This document shows, piece after piece, positions 23,301 to 34,781 of a stretch of DNA of 64,000 bases (position 1 is its first letter; every line of letters begins with the position of its first letter). Position numbers and translations under genes: made by a program. This DNA comes from Pachypanchax playfairii (Eukaryota > Chordata > Actinopteri > Cyprinodontiformes > Aplocheilidae). The stretch covers positions 1,645,109-1,709,108 of the forward strand of contig SSNP01000038.1 in assembly GCA_006937955.1 (NCBI GenBank), read 5' to 3'. A model generated the notes under the pieces. That model saw nothing but the letters and a program-made list of their open reading frames with translations, ran no database searches and had not been told where the DNA came from.

Positions 23301-26300
23301 GTTTAGATTTCATATTTGAGTTAAAATGTATGAATAAATACTTTAGAGCACTGAACAGCTTGAGGACACGAACTAAAATCACGTCTTTAAAACGCTTCAA
23401 CTGAGTGAATAACAGCTTCTGCTTCATCGTCCTCCCCCTGGTTCTTAGTTCTCAACCAGCTGCTAACGTTTGGACTTGTTGTTTCTTACCTCTCCTGGGT
23501 GAACGATGCCGGTGGAGCGTCTCTCTTTCCTCGCCCTCCTCCGGTCCTTTGCTGCGAGCCGTTTATCTCCCTCTGACTCCACCTGCTTCACCGGGTCCGA
23601 CTCTGAAACAGATGGACAGAAAACCGTGAGCCGTCCGAGTCTCTGGTCTGAGACTAGAACAGACGGGCAGGCTTCAGGGTTTAACGATGATGTAAACAAA
23701 CGTGCACGGAAACAAGTTGTAAAACTGTGGAAGGAAGTGGTTTAATTCTGGTCAAAGTGGATTCAGTTTATATGAATATGGTTCAATCCTTAAAAACAGT
23801 CTGACTTCCTTCTGATCTTTAAACTGGATTTAATATTGAATTATTGAATTGATCAACAGTTCTTATGACTCTCAGAAGGTTTTATTTATCTATTTATTTT
23901 GACGTTTTGCTCCTTTTGGAGTCCTACAGGTCTTCAGAAGACCCAGAGAGCAGATCTGGACCACGACAACAAAACAGTGGACAAGAAGTTCCCCATTAGA
24001 CTAAAAGGAGGTAGAACAGGGTGGAGGGATGAGAACATCTGAAACAGGATCTGCAGAAACCACCGAGAAGGTGGTGTCCACTCTACCCAAACCAGACCGC
24101 AGGCCTGAGAGGAGGTGAGAAAAGTCTCTGTCTTTTATTAACTCTCCTGATGAGAACTCCGCCCACAAGCTGCATCTTGTTTATATTTTTGTTTATGGGA
24201 AACAGAAATGAGATGAAAGTAGCAGTTTAACAGGAAATGATGCAAGCAGCAGGTTTGGGTTTCACACCTTTTCATCATCAGCGCTAGGGCCCGACCGATA
24301 TGGATTTTTTGGTACCGATACCGATATAAAGACTTTAGAGCAGGCCGAGAGCTGAGAAATCCATCCACCTGAAAAAATGTCAAAAAGCTAAAACACTGCG
24401 TTCTAAGCTCCTTCTTAAGTTCATGTCTACCTGTTAGACATCATGAACTATCTGAATTATTCACTGATTCCAAAAAGTGTAAATAATAGACAAGTTTATC
24501 TATTTTATGAACATTTATTTACATTTTTAACTGAGCACTCTCATTAATGGAGATGCAGAAATAAAAAATATTGGAAAATATCTGCAATTTTTTACCGATA
24601 GCTGATATCACCCTGGACCCCCATATCGGCTGATAATATCAGCGCTACATCATGGGAAAATGATACGAGTAACAACAAAAAGTACTTAAAACACATAAAA
24701 ACACTAAAATCCCTGCAGGTTAAATCACCTTAAACTGTGATGCAGCTGAGAAACAAACATCTGACAGATAAAATCAGACACAAAAGACGTGCAGCTAGTT
24801 TGAATAAATATTCACGAGTGACTCTGGAGGGATCGGGACAACGTGTGTCAGCAGTTTGATGGATCCTGGTTTTATAAATTAAACCTGGTCCTTATAAACA
24901 GTTTCTGCTGTGAACCTGAACCCAGACTGTTTGTTGAACCTCCAACATCTCAGACATGTTTCCTCTTTATAGAAACTCTGATTAACTCCTTCATTGCTGT
25001 CTTGAACCTTTACAGGTTCCAACTGATTCAGCAGAGATCCACCAGCTCATTTATAACCTGCTAATCCTGATTACAATTTTACACACACAAAAATCTAATT
25101 TCTCCTAATCTCAGATCCGATAAAGTAACTTTAAGGGAACTGCGTTTATATTAGAAGCTTCTCACACCCTCTATACTTCCTCTGACTCAGTTTTAAAAAC
25201 AGCTCACAGATTTAAATAAGTTAAATCTACAAGAACGTCCACCATGAAGATGAAAACACAACATCTGCCAACCTACGATGCCTTTACTGACCAGGGAAAA
25301 AAATCTGATTCCTGAGAGTTCAGAGCTAATCGAGCTAATCGAGTCCTGTTCTGAGTGATGAGCTCCAGTCCAAGATCACTACCCAGAATGCACTGCAGCA
25401 GGAATTACAGCAGAAAAGCTTTTCTCTTCAAAATAAAACATCTGGCGTCTTAAATCAGACTTTAATTTAAAAAGCTGTAGTTAAAACTTTTACTGTCTTT
25501 AATTCAAAAAGAAAACTAACGTTAGAATCAGGTAATTTCATTCAGAATGTAAAACGGTCACTTGAAGACATTTTGGACCGTCCTGCGCTGTCCGTCCCGA
25601 CTCACCTCGTTCAGCAGGTGTGACGGTGACGATGGGGCTCACAGACTGGACGTTCCGAGGTGGAGGATCTGCAGCTTTACTGATGTTCTTTTCTGCTTCT
25701 TTCAAGTCCGTCAGCGTCACACCCTGATGACATAACAGCTGCTTTATAATTTCACTATAACTCCAAACAGAATGTCAGAGCTCACTCATCCAACTGGATT
25801 ATAAATAAATCAGAGTGATAATTGGTCACAGGTGTGGTCACACCTGCAGCTCAGTCCAGCACTGCAGAGGTGTGTCTGGTAATAAGACGTACCTGCGTAG
25901 AGCGACGTGTCTGACGCAACAAGCGAGACCGAGCTTTCCTCTGAGACTCGGACTCTTCGTCTCGAACTGGAGCCTGAAATCTGAACACAAACACAAACAT
26001 CACAAGTAAATAAGACCAGAGAAACCGTCCATCATCAGGACGCGACACGCTGAATCACAGAGAGACAGTCGAGCTGGAACCGAGTTGGATCTCGTACTGT
26101 TTGGGCTGCTGTGGTTTCTTGTCGGCGTTTGGACTCTCGGCTGCGGCGTCCTTCGTCTGAGGAGTGGGTTGGACCCTGGCGGTCCGGCTCTCCTTGTCCT
26201 GCTCCTCCTCCTCTTTCTCCTCGGGCGTCTGGACAGATCAGAACAAATAAGAAGTCAACAGATTAAATCCAATCAGATGGAAACAATCGATATGCTGCTG

Positions 26301-29300
26301 ATAATTATCTGTTCAAATACAGATGTGTAAACAGACATCTGGACTTAAACTCCCAGATTACATTATTTAAAGAGTAGATAAATATTATATAGATTTGTGT
26401 TTATTCGTTTCACACTGAAAGGTCATAAATTCCGGTAAAAGATGTCAGATACCTTTATAATAAAACTTTTTCAGTAAAATAAAACTGAGGAAAAAGGAAC
26501 AGCTCCTTCCTGTCAACAATCCAGATCTAAAAGAACAACACGTTCTAATCTCTTAATCTGTGACATCATTGTCACCACGATTCATATGAAAACAGCTTCA
26601 CACATCAGCCAAAAGCACCACAAACCTCAGTTAAAAACAACATTCCAGGAAGTAAACAGGTGTTTCCCTCACCTGATCAGATTTTAAAACTCGTCACATG
26701 AATCACACGAATTTGTAAAAAATCTCCAGTTCAGTAAGTTTTTTTCTACAGAAAACATCGAACTTTTTCCAAAATATAAAACACATGACACGGTTTTTTA
26801 ATCATTTCTGACTGTGGCCATCTGCATGTCTGTGTGTCCGTGTCTGTGTGTCCATGTACATGTCCGTCCCGTGTACATGTCCGTCCCGTGTCCATGTGTC
26901 CGTGTACATGTCCGTCCCGTGTCCATGTGTCCGTGTACATATCCATGTGTCCGTGTCCATGTGTCTGTGTACATATCCATGTGTCCGTGTGTCCATGTAC
27001 ATGCCCGTGTCCGTGTACATGTCCGTCCCGTGTCCATGTGTCCGTGTACATGTCCGTCCCGTGTCCATGTGTCCGTGTACATGTCCGTCCCGTGTCCATG
27101 TGTCCGTGTACATATCAATGTGTCCGTGTCCATGTGTGTCCGTGTCCATGTGTCTGTGTACATATCCATGTGTCTGTGTACATGTCCGTGTGCATGTGTC
27201 CGTGTACATGTCCGTGTGCATGTGTCCGTGTGCATGTCCGTGTGCATGTGTCCGTGTGCATGTGTCCGTGTGCATGTCCGTGTGCATGTGTCCGTGTGCA
27301 TGTCCGTGTACATGTCCGTGTGCATGTGTCCGTGTACATGTCCGTGTGCATGTGTCCGTGTACATGTCCGTGTGCATGTGTCCGTGTGCATGTGTCCGTG
27401 TACATGTCCGTGTGCATGTGTCCGTGTACATGTCTGTGTGCATGTCTGTGTCCATGTACATATCCATGTGTCCGTGTCCATGTGTATATCAATGTGTCCG
27501 TGTCCATGTGTGTCCGTGTCCATGTGTCTGTGTGTCCATGTACATGCCCGTGTCCATGTGTCCATGTACATGTCTGTGTGCATGTCCATGTGTATGTGGC
27601 GGGTATTTTTTTCTCTGTAAATCACTTTAATTGAAAGCGTTTTATAATTAAATGTATTTTTATATGACTACCGTGATCTCGGCTCATTCAGCATCAGACG
27701 ATTCTGAGAAATTGAAATCTTTCTGTNTTGACTTCATTTAAAACAGTCACGTCTTCTTTTTGTTTATTTTATTTTAAACAGCTGAGATTACAGTTTTTTG
27801 AAGTGAAGGGATGGAGTTCAGTTTCTTTGTCATTTCAAATCAGTTAAATTGTTTTCAGGTGCAGTTTTCCAGGAAGTAGACTGCACCCCTGGTTGTGATG
27901 TGGATTTTACCTTGTCAGCAGGACTGACTGTAGATGTGGTCACACTCTCGGAGTCTGGACTGGATACGATGGAGCTTTCTGAGGAGAAAGACCCCGAACA
28001 CGGAGCACCAGTTAGTACTCAGGTCTTCAGTTCATTTATAGACAGTCAGGATTGAAGTGATTTACCGGGGCTGGTCTCCTTCTCCTCACTCAGCTCCAGA
28101 CCTCCTGAAACGCCCCTCTCTTTAGACTGATCCTGTACGTTCATCTTGTCTCTACTGCTCATCCTGCACACCGAACTCCTGGAAGCAAGAAGGAAGATAA
28201 ATGTGACTTTACCTGAGAAGGTGTTTCAGGTGTCATTTACACAATCCTTCATTTATTCATTACAATCTGTTCAGATCTGTTACTGAATATAAACCCGCGT
28301 CAAAGCGCCTCGTCTGATCAGAAACATTTTAGCGTTTGACTGGTGAAAGATGGATATTAACCTCCGCCGCTTGTTTTGTGCGTTTGCAGCGTTGGGTCCC
28401 GTCTGGTTCTGTCGCTCTGATATGGAACGCTCGTTACGCCACTAAAAGACAGAAAAACATCATTTAATCTTCAGAAGGTACTTTATACTACACAATAAAA
28501 GCTCTGTCTTACGTTGGCTTGTTTCTGAGATAACTCCTCCAGAAGCCCCTCAACAGTTTCATCAGCCACATCGAATGGCGTCTGACCCTAAAAAGGTCCA
28601 GTCACACAGGAAATAAAAACGAAAGTCAGATTTCACATTAAAAGCACACAAAACCAAGAGGAGTTTTATTTTCTGGGCCTCACCCCGTTGCTGCGAGCCT
28701 CCATGTTGCAGAACTGCTCAGCCAGAATGCGACACGCCTCCGCCTGACCCCAGTGAGCTGCAGCGTGGAGAGGCGTCCAGCCGTCAAAGTCTTTGGCCGA
28801 CACGTCCAGCCCACATTGACACAGAATCCTGAAGGAGCAAATCACAGACACTCAATCCATCTATCACAAAACTGACAATCGTTCCTGAACCCGGATTCTC
28901 AAATAAANNNNNNNNNNNNNNNNNNNNNNNNNNNNNNNNNNNNNNNNNNNNNNNNNNNNNNNNNNNNNNNNNNNNNNNNNNNNNNNNNNNNNNNNNNNNN
29001 NNNNNNNNNNNNNNNNNNNNNNNNNNNNNNNNNNNNNNNNNNNNNNNNNNNNNNNNNNNNNNNNNNNNNNNNNNNNNNNNNNNNNNNNNNNNNNNNNNNN
29101 NNNNNNNNNNNNNNNNNNNNNNNNNNNNNNNNNNNNNNNNNNNNNNNNNNNNNNNNNNNNNNNNNNNNNNNNNNNNNNNNNNNNNNNNNNNNNNNNNNNN
29201 NNNNNNNNNNNNNNNNNNNNNNNNNNNNNNACACAGAATCACACGATTCAACCAACGTCTCCAATTGTTCCACAACTTTTACATGTGTCACAAAGCAGAC

Positions 29301-32300
29301 AGAGAATCAGAACCTCATGACAAACTCGAGCTTCCATCTCTGAACTTCAGGAAAATGATGTGGATTTTAAACAAACATGGAGGAAAAAACAAAACACACT
29401 CAGTATTTGCTCGTAAAAAGAAGATTAATTAAATAAATGTGGACAAAAAATGAAAGTTGCTTCGCCAGGTTAGCTTTAAGAGTTAGTCAGGTGATCTGAG
29501 TCCAGGAAGTGAATGTAGCTCCATAAGATCAGAGCGTTTTGAGTTGTGAATGAACTGCTCTCACTTCCACGCTGCAGGTATGATGCTGCCTCCTGATCCT
29601 GATCCCCACCGTCCTGCATGTTTCAGATGTTTTCACACGCCACGGCTCATTAACAGGTTTCTGCTGAACTTGACAACATGCGGAGCGTAAGCAGGAGAAC
29701 CGGGTCGAAACCAGAGCATTACATCACAACGTTTTAGCCGTATTCTGAAGCAGCTGATGTAAAACAGCAGGTCATCAGGGATCAGGAGCCGAGCGAGATC
29801 AGCTCCTCTGATAACCATGAAAACCCAAATCAGATACACGAGATCAGCTTTAAAGATCCGGGGTTTGAAGCAAACTGGATCTTCCCCAACCCCTAACTGA
29901 TGAGGTCAGATCTTCAGCATCTCATTACCACCGTCCGTCTCCCCAGGGCTTCACCCCGGCCTCGCCGACGCCGGGGCTGCAGGTACACCATCCAGTCCTC
30001 CAGAGGAGGACCACGGTGTCAATGTTAAAAATAAAACTGAGTGATTCTTTAAAAGGGAACATTACACTGAAAAATCTGTCACTAATAAGGAAAAACATGA
30101 AATCACCTGAAACTAATGATGCTGACTCACCCTGTTTCACAGAGAAATCCTGAAGAAGAGACTCTGTGGTCTCATCCAGAGCGATGTCCAGAGGGACGTC
30201 CCCGTCACAGTTCACAGCAGTAAGAGACGCACCGTTCTGCAGAAGAAATCTAAAAACACAATCGGAACATGAGTAACTGTTCGGTCCAGGAAAAACTGGA
30301 TTCCTTTAAACATGGAATTTGTGATCTTATCATGGAGTCATGTTATCTTTGCTGCTGCTGCTGCAGAGATTCCACCTCACAGAGAGGATGAAAGTCTAAC
30401 GAGGAACCAGACGGTAAAAAGAAAATCCATGTTTTAACCTCCGAGCGCCGCGCTGCTTTAGCTGGCGTGTTATCTCACAAACATGACAACAATGTTTGTA
30501 TAGTTGAGTGCAGAAATATTTTAGCACCCGTGCTGTTCAGTGACAAAGAGCTGCTGTAACTGCAGTATTTTACACACTCTGCAATGTCCGAGCAGCCGCA
30601 GGAAGCAGCAACATGCAGCGGCGTCCATCCCTCACTGTCCACCTGGTTTACAGAGGCGCCGTGATCCACAAGGAAAGTCACCATCTCGATGCTGTCGTCT
30701 ATACAGGCCTGTGCAGAAAAACATCATGTTACACAAACACTTCATTTAGGATCGTCCGTGTTATTAAACATCTGGGTGAGTCGTTCTCATCATGTCACAC
30801 ACAAACCCATCAGGGTAAAAAGAAAACGTTAAAATACAGCTGTGTTTTCATAACGCGTTCACGCTGCAGTCACTGTGTTTTAGTTATTTTTATCTTATGA
30901 AAAGATCATAAAAAATATTAATGTCACTGAAGATAAAACTGATAAAATTCCATCAGAAATGTTCGTGCGCCTGTGTGAGCAACAGGGTTTATGGAGTTGG
31001 TTTGTGATGGAGGACTTGACACGTGTGTGTCCTTATGTTCCTGAAACCAGCTGCCAAAAACCGAGATGAGTATTTACACCTAGAAGACTCGTCAGATTTT
31101 ATTAGATCTCAAGAACCTCACAAAAAGGAACAATCTGGACTCCCAAGCTGTAAAAGTGAGTCACCTGGTGCAGAGCAGTGATGCCGTCGGCGTTGGAGCA
31201 GTTGACGATATCTATCACGTTCTCCCCGTTCTTCGTTTTGGTCTGTTTGGCCTCCTCCAGCATCACCTTGGCCTCCTCCGTGTCTCCACTGGCACAAGCA
31301 GCCAGAAACTCAGCAGCTGTGTCAAACCTCACCCTCTTCCTAAAACCAGGACACAAATACCCAGAAACACTTTATTTAACAACTTTATTTCCTTTCAGTC
31401 CCAGATCTGAAAAGAAGTCACCTTTAAACCTGTCTGAGACCATCAGGACGTGGATGAGAAGAATCTAACTCTGTTAAAGCACCTGTTGACGTGTGAATTA
31501 CCGATTAACGATGGTGTGTTCAAGGACCAGGGGTAAAAAAATTGATTTTTTTTTTAACAGCGCTTGGGAAATGTTCACAGAGCAGGACAACATGGATTTT
31601 TTGTTAGTGTTAAAAAGAAAATACAGTTAAAGGAGGCCACGGGAAGAGTTCTATACCAAGTAAAGAGCTGGTTGGAATTCCTCAGAAATCTGACAAATGC
31701 AGCTTCAGTTAATCATCCAGTGTGTGACAGCTTTTCAGCTGATCTACTGACTCTTTAGGAATCACAGTCCCAGATCTGAAAAGAAGTCACCTTTAAACCT
31801 GTCTGAGACCATCAGGACGTGGATGAGAAGAATCTAACTCTGTTAAAGCACCTGTTGACGTGTGAATTACCGATTAACGATGGTGTGTTCAAGGACCAGG
31901 GGTAAAAAAATTGATTTTTTTTTTAACAGCGCTTGGGAAATGTTCACAGAGCAGGACAACATGGATTTTTTGTTAGTGTTAAAAAGAAAATACAGTTAAA
32001 GGAGGCCACGGGAAGAGTTCTATACCAAGTAAAGAGCTGGTTGGAATTCCTCAGAAATCTGACAAATGCAGCTTCAGTTAATCATCCAGTGTGTGACAGC
32101 TTTTCAGCTGATCTACTGACTCTTTAGGAATCACAGTCCCAGATACGTCAGTCTGACAATGTCTTCTTTGGCTTTTTTATAGATTCAGCAAACACACAGA
32201 GGACAAACTGTGTAAAAAGCTAAGTTGTTGGCTCATCCCTTGAGTTTAGCTGTGATGTTACTTCTCTGTGAGTTGAGAAGCTTAAAGAACAAAACCTCCC

Positions 32301-32956
32301 TCTGAAAAAGGTGCACAAACTGAAAAGAGTCCAAATCACAGAGGAAAAACTCTAAGCCGCCAAAACACATGATCAAGACTAATTTAAAATATTTAAAAGG
32401 AAGTTTGACTCAATGGAAGCAAAGCAAATGAAATGAGGTTGGACTCAATCAAGCATTTGTACAGGCTGTGAAGATCTGAAGCTACACCACGTCTGGGATA
32501 AACAAGGTTTAACAAAAAGGCCTCAAAATGCTTCAATCCGCCCTGAAGCAGCAGTCGTGGTCGGAGTTAATAAACCTTATAAACAAGATGTGCAAAGAAA
32601 AATAATTTCCTAAAAGATGAACAGGAAATAGAAATGAATACAGGAACAGAACGAAGAAACAGAACTCCAGTTTTACGACTGACCCAGGATCATACAGATC
32701 CTTGAGGGCTGCTGGTTACGGTTTTAGGGTCATAGATGTTTCCTCACCGTCGTCCGAGAACGGGGCTGTCTCCATCACCGCCCGGAGACTCCGGTTGTTC
32801 CTCCGGCGGGTCGCTTTGCTCGGCCTCGGCCTCCCCTGCTCCGTGCGCGGCATCGCCCCTCCACCTCCGCCGCGGAACGTCCGACGCTTTGTCGGTGCCG
32901 GAACCGGCCCAGCGCTTCAGCTGCTCCCGCCGCTTGGTCTTCGCCATGTCCCCCAT
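20362..32956 (-). CDS. ppp1r12c: myosin phosphatase targeting subunit (PPP1R12C-like), interrupted by assembly gap
   Basis: Exons, 5' to 3' on minus: 32956-32748, 31339-31165, 30708-30578, 30249-30131, [gap], 28828-28684, 28587-28513, 28441-28362, 28178-28066, 27978-27911, 26228-26098, 25980-25893, 25723-25606, 23602-23490, 22194-22145, 21765-21726, 21483-21370, 21003-20953, 20871-20821, 20448-20362. The protein starts MGDMAKTKRREQLKRW (or at the inner Met). KRVRF across exons 1-2 is the PP1-docking RVxF motif. Ankyrin repeats follow: ADGITALHQACIDD, EGWTPLHVAASCG, then DGWTPLHAAAHWG. Next come RSSVCRMSSRDK, the ROCK inhibitory site TRRSTQGVTLTDLKEAEK (cf. MYPT1 Thr696), a second RKERRSTG site (cf. 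Thr853), and a C-terminal coiled coil ending ADNQRLKDENAALIRVISKL. It targets PP1c to myosin. The insertion between RVxF and the first ankyrin repeat favours R12C over R12A or R12B. Exon 21483-21370 has an alternative donor (end 21379). Confidence 0.9.
24284..24647. repeat. hAT-like miniature inverted-repeat element in ppp1r12c intron
   Basis: The left end reads 'tagggcccgaccgatatgg' and is followed by 'taccgataccgatat'. The right end has 'ccatatcggctgataatatc' in inverse sense. The same 9 bases, 'atcagcgct', occur at 24277-24285 and 24638-24646. They could be a target-site duplication (hAT makes 8 bp) or degenerate terminal sequence. There is no transposase frame. The 'cccgaccgatat' wording is typical of abundant fish nonautonomous DNA transposons. 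Confidence 0.6.
26824..27597. repeat. minisatellite of 6/12-mer GTGTCC/GTACAT units
   Basis: About 770 bp built from alternating 'gtgtccgtgtacat', 'gtccgtgtgcat' and 'gtccgtcccgtgtccat' blocks. Units are mostly 6, 12 or 18 bases long, all multiples of three, so it stays open in five or six reading frames. It lies in the ppp1r12c intron between exons 27978-27911 and 26228-26098. The phase of those exons joins perfectly without it, so it is not coding. Confidence 0.95.
28908..29230. other. assembly gap, 323 Ns
   Basis: A run of unknown bases inside ppp1r12c. The exon before it (30249-30131) ends with one unpaired base and the exon after it (28828-28684) needs two preceding bases. One or more exons with total length of 1 mod 3 are therefore missing here. 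The family predicts the linker and third ankyrin repeat in this position. Confidence 0.9.
29231..30130. other. ppp1r12c intron sequence next to the gap
   Basis: I searched both strands for the missing ankyrin-repeat exon (an HVAAAKGY-like segment) and did not find it. No repeat family is recognised. The ORFs running into the N run are artefacts. Confidence 0.4.
31396..32133. repeat. tandem duplication, 2 x 369 bp, apparently identical
   Basis: Copies at 31396-31764 and 31765-32133, followed by an 11-base start of a third ('cagtcccagat', from 32134). I see no mismatch between the copies. Each holds the same 64-codon ORF (31564 and 31933), which resembles no known protein. The duplication lies in ppp1r12c intron 1. 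Confidence 0.93.
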
Positions 32957-33130
32957 GTTTTTACCGGCGGAGGACGGTGTTTTTAAAAATAACACAAAAG
33001 CTGGCGGGGGCAGACACACCCTCCATGTGTGTACTTTCGCTTCCTGGTTCCAGCTCCCTGAAGGTGGTGGGAGCTTCAGCTCGTGCTCGCGAGAGCCGAG
33101 AGCGCGCGATGCTATGTTATCCGATCGCGT
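32700..33130 (-). promoter_or_regulatory. ppp1r12c: CpG-rich promoter and first exon region of ppp1r12c
   Basis: The CpG-dense stretch spans the first coding exon (32956-32748) and about 170 bases upstream, ending near the 'gcgcgcgatgctatg' segment at 33101. This is the usual composition of a housekeeping CpG-island promoter. The TSS cannot be fixed and no TATA box is evident. Confidence 0.55.
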
Positions 33131-33231
33131 GACGTCATCGCTCATGCTTCAGTGCCCGCGCATTGCGCACACACTCTCTTCCTGCCATTGTGCTTTCTTT
33201 AGACTCAAACATACTTCAAGTCTTCGGAGAA

Positions 33232-33825
33232 TTCAGGTTCTGATTTAAACATCTGAAACATCTGCATCTGAGCAGCAGGCTGAAGTTATTCAGGTTCTGA
33301 TGTAAACATCTGAAACATCTGCATCTGAGCAGCAATTTGAACGTATTCAGGTTCTAATGTAAACATCTGAAACATCTGCATCTGAGCAGCAGGCTGAACG
33401 TGTTCAGGTTCTGATGTAAACATCTGAAACATCTGCATCTGAGCAGCAGGCTGAACGTGTTCGGGTTCTGATGTAAACATCTGAAACATCTGCATCTGAG
33501 CAGCAGGCTGAACGTGTTCGGGTTCTGATGTAAACATCTGAAACATCCGCATCTGTGCAGCAGGCTGAAGGTATTCGGGTTCTGATGTAAACATCTGAAA
33601 CATCTGCATCTGAGCAGCAATTTGAACGTATTCAGGTTCTAATGTAAACATCTGAAACATCTGCATCTGAGCAGCAGGCTGAACGTGTTCGGGTTCTGAT
33701 GTAAACATCTGAAACATCTGCATCTGCGCAGCAGGCTGAAGGTATTCGGGTTCTGATGTAAACATCTGAAACATCTGCATCTGCGCAGCAGGCTGAAGGT
33801 ATTCAGGTTCTGATGTAAACATCTT
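33232..33825. repeat. 57-bp minisatellite, about 10 copies
   Basis: The unit begins 'ttcaggttctgatgtaaaca' and is 57 bases. Because 57 is divisible by 3 it yields a repetitive 19-aa ORF on minus. A diverged unit ('agcaatttgaacgtattc') recurs at 33331 and 33616, exactly five units (285 bp) apart, showing a higher-order duplication. It lies in the divergent ppp1r12c/qprt intergenic space. Confidence 0.95.
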
Positions 33826-33829
33826 ATCA

Positions 33830-34400
33830 AACTGAAATGATTTAAATCAGAGTAGTAAAGAAAAACCTGCACAATTTTTCCAGTTTGGCGCAGAAAATAA
33901 AAAACTTCTACATACTTATATAAAATAAACATGTAAAATATCTATAAAAGACGTGTGTATAAAGAGTGTTTTAAAGCAGTCTGAGGTCTAACATCCCGAA
34001 CCCATCAAGCCTCGGTCCATTTCATCAGTCAGTGTTTGATTGAAGACCTTTTGTCTCTTTTTCACCCATTTTTATTTTGGTTCTTGAGCTGAATCTAATT
34101 TTGTGAAACTGAATAATATTATTTATTACTGGAATTTAGTTCGATGTAGTTTCTCTGTCAAGCATCCAAATTCAAAAGAAACTGAACCAGAAACATTTCA
34201 ACACCAACTAAACTGGTTTACTTTTCCTTAAAATTAATTTCTTTTGTTGTTAAATGGAACTATCAAAATAAAAGAATCGGGTTCAAAGACCTCCAGCTTC
34301 AGCTGGATTGACAGAAAACAATGAAAACTGCTTTCAGAAAAATGAGAACAAAACAATCCATATTAATCCTGTGGTGTGACCTCTTAGCTTGTAAACATTC
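33830..34400. other. intergenic, ppp1r12c to qprt
   Basis: AT-rich sequence with no recognisable gene or repeat on either strand. The qprt promoter presumably lies at its right end. Confidence 0.45.
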
Positions 34401-34500
34401 CAGCTTGGACACTGGGTCAAATTCCATTTCTCCTGCACCTCCGTGTGCACGTGTGTGTCACTCTGCAGTCTGGGATCGACACAGAAGGAGGACACTGGAA
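34400..34500 (+). other. qprt: possible noncoding first exon of qprt
   Basis: A consensus donor (ggaa|gtaagt, intron from 34501) ends a moderately GC-rich segment. The next acceptor, atgcag| at 34772, precedes the qprt start codon by ten bases. The left boundary is a guess. Confidence 0.45.
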
Positions 34501-34781
34501 GTAAGTTGGCATTTATTTGTATTATTTGTGCACATCCAGGTACAGTTAGTGACACATGCTGTAATACTGTTTTGTTTTGAGTCGTGGGTGGAGACAGGTC
34601 TTTAGCCTTTGTTTAAGTTAAACTGAGATTTCATAGTAAGTGTGAGATAATTTAAAATAAAAGACAGAGTGACTTTGTGAAGCTCTGGTCTCCTACGAGC
34701 ATCTGTTTCAGTCTTACTGTTCCTTACATGTAAAATTAAAGCAAATTACAAGTGTTTTTCATTTAAATGCAGGTCTGTAGC

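Noticed and set aside
26746..27634. Long overlapping ORFs (130-275 codons) on both strands, His/Thr/Asp-rich or Cys/Val/Pro-rich
   Set aside because: They are by-products of a minisatellite whose units are multiples of three. The flanking ppp1r12c exons join in phase without them.
27849..28055. Plus-strand 68-codon ORF with an acidic, protein-like composition
   Set aside because: It is the antisense of ppp1r12c exons 27978-27911 and nearby sequence, which have proper minus-strand splice sites and phase.
28784..29291. 163- and 130-codon minus-strand ORFs
   Set aside because: They are mostly unknown residues translated from the run of Ns.
29570..29640. Candidate missing ppp1r12c exon on minus (acceptor near 29617)
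   Set aside because: The short open stretch does not resemble the ankyrin linker or repeat expected at this position.
31564..32127. Two identical 64-codon ORFs, which looked like a duplicated small gene
   Set aside because: Their identity comes from the 369-bp DNA duplication that extends well beyond the ORF. No homology and no promoter.
33286..33932. Repetitive 178-codon and 97-codon minus-strand ORFs with a 19-aa period
   Set aside because: Created by a 57-bp tandem repeat. No start context, splice sites or family resemblance.
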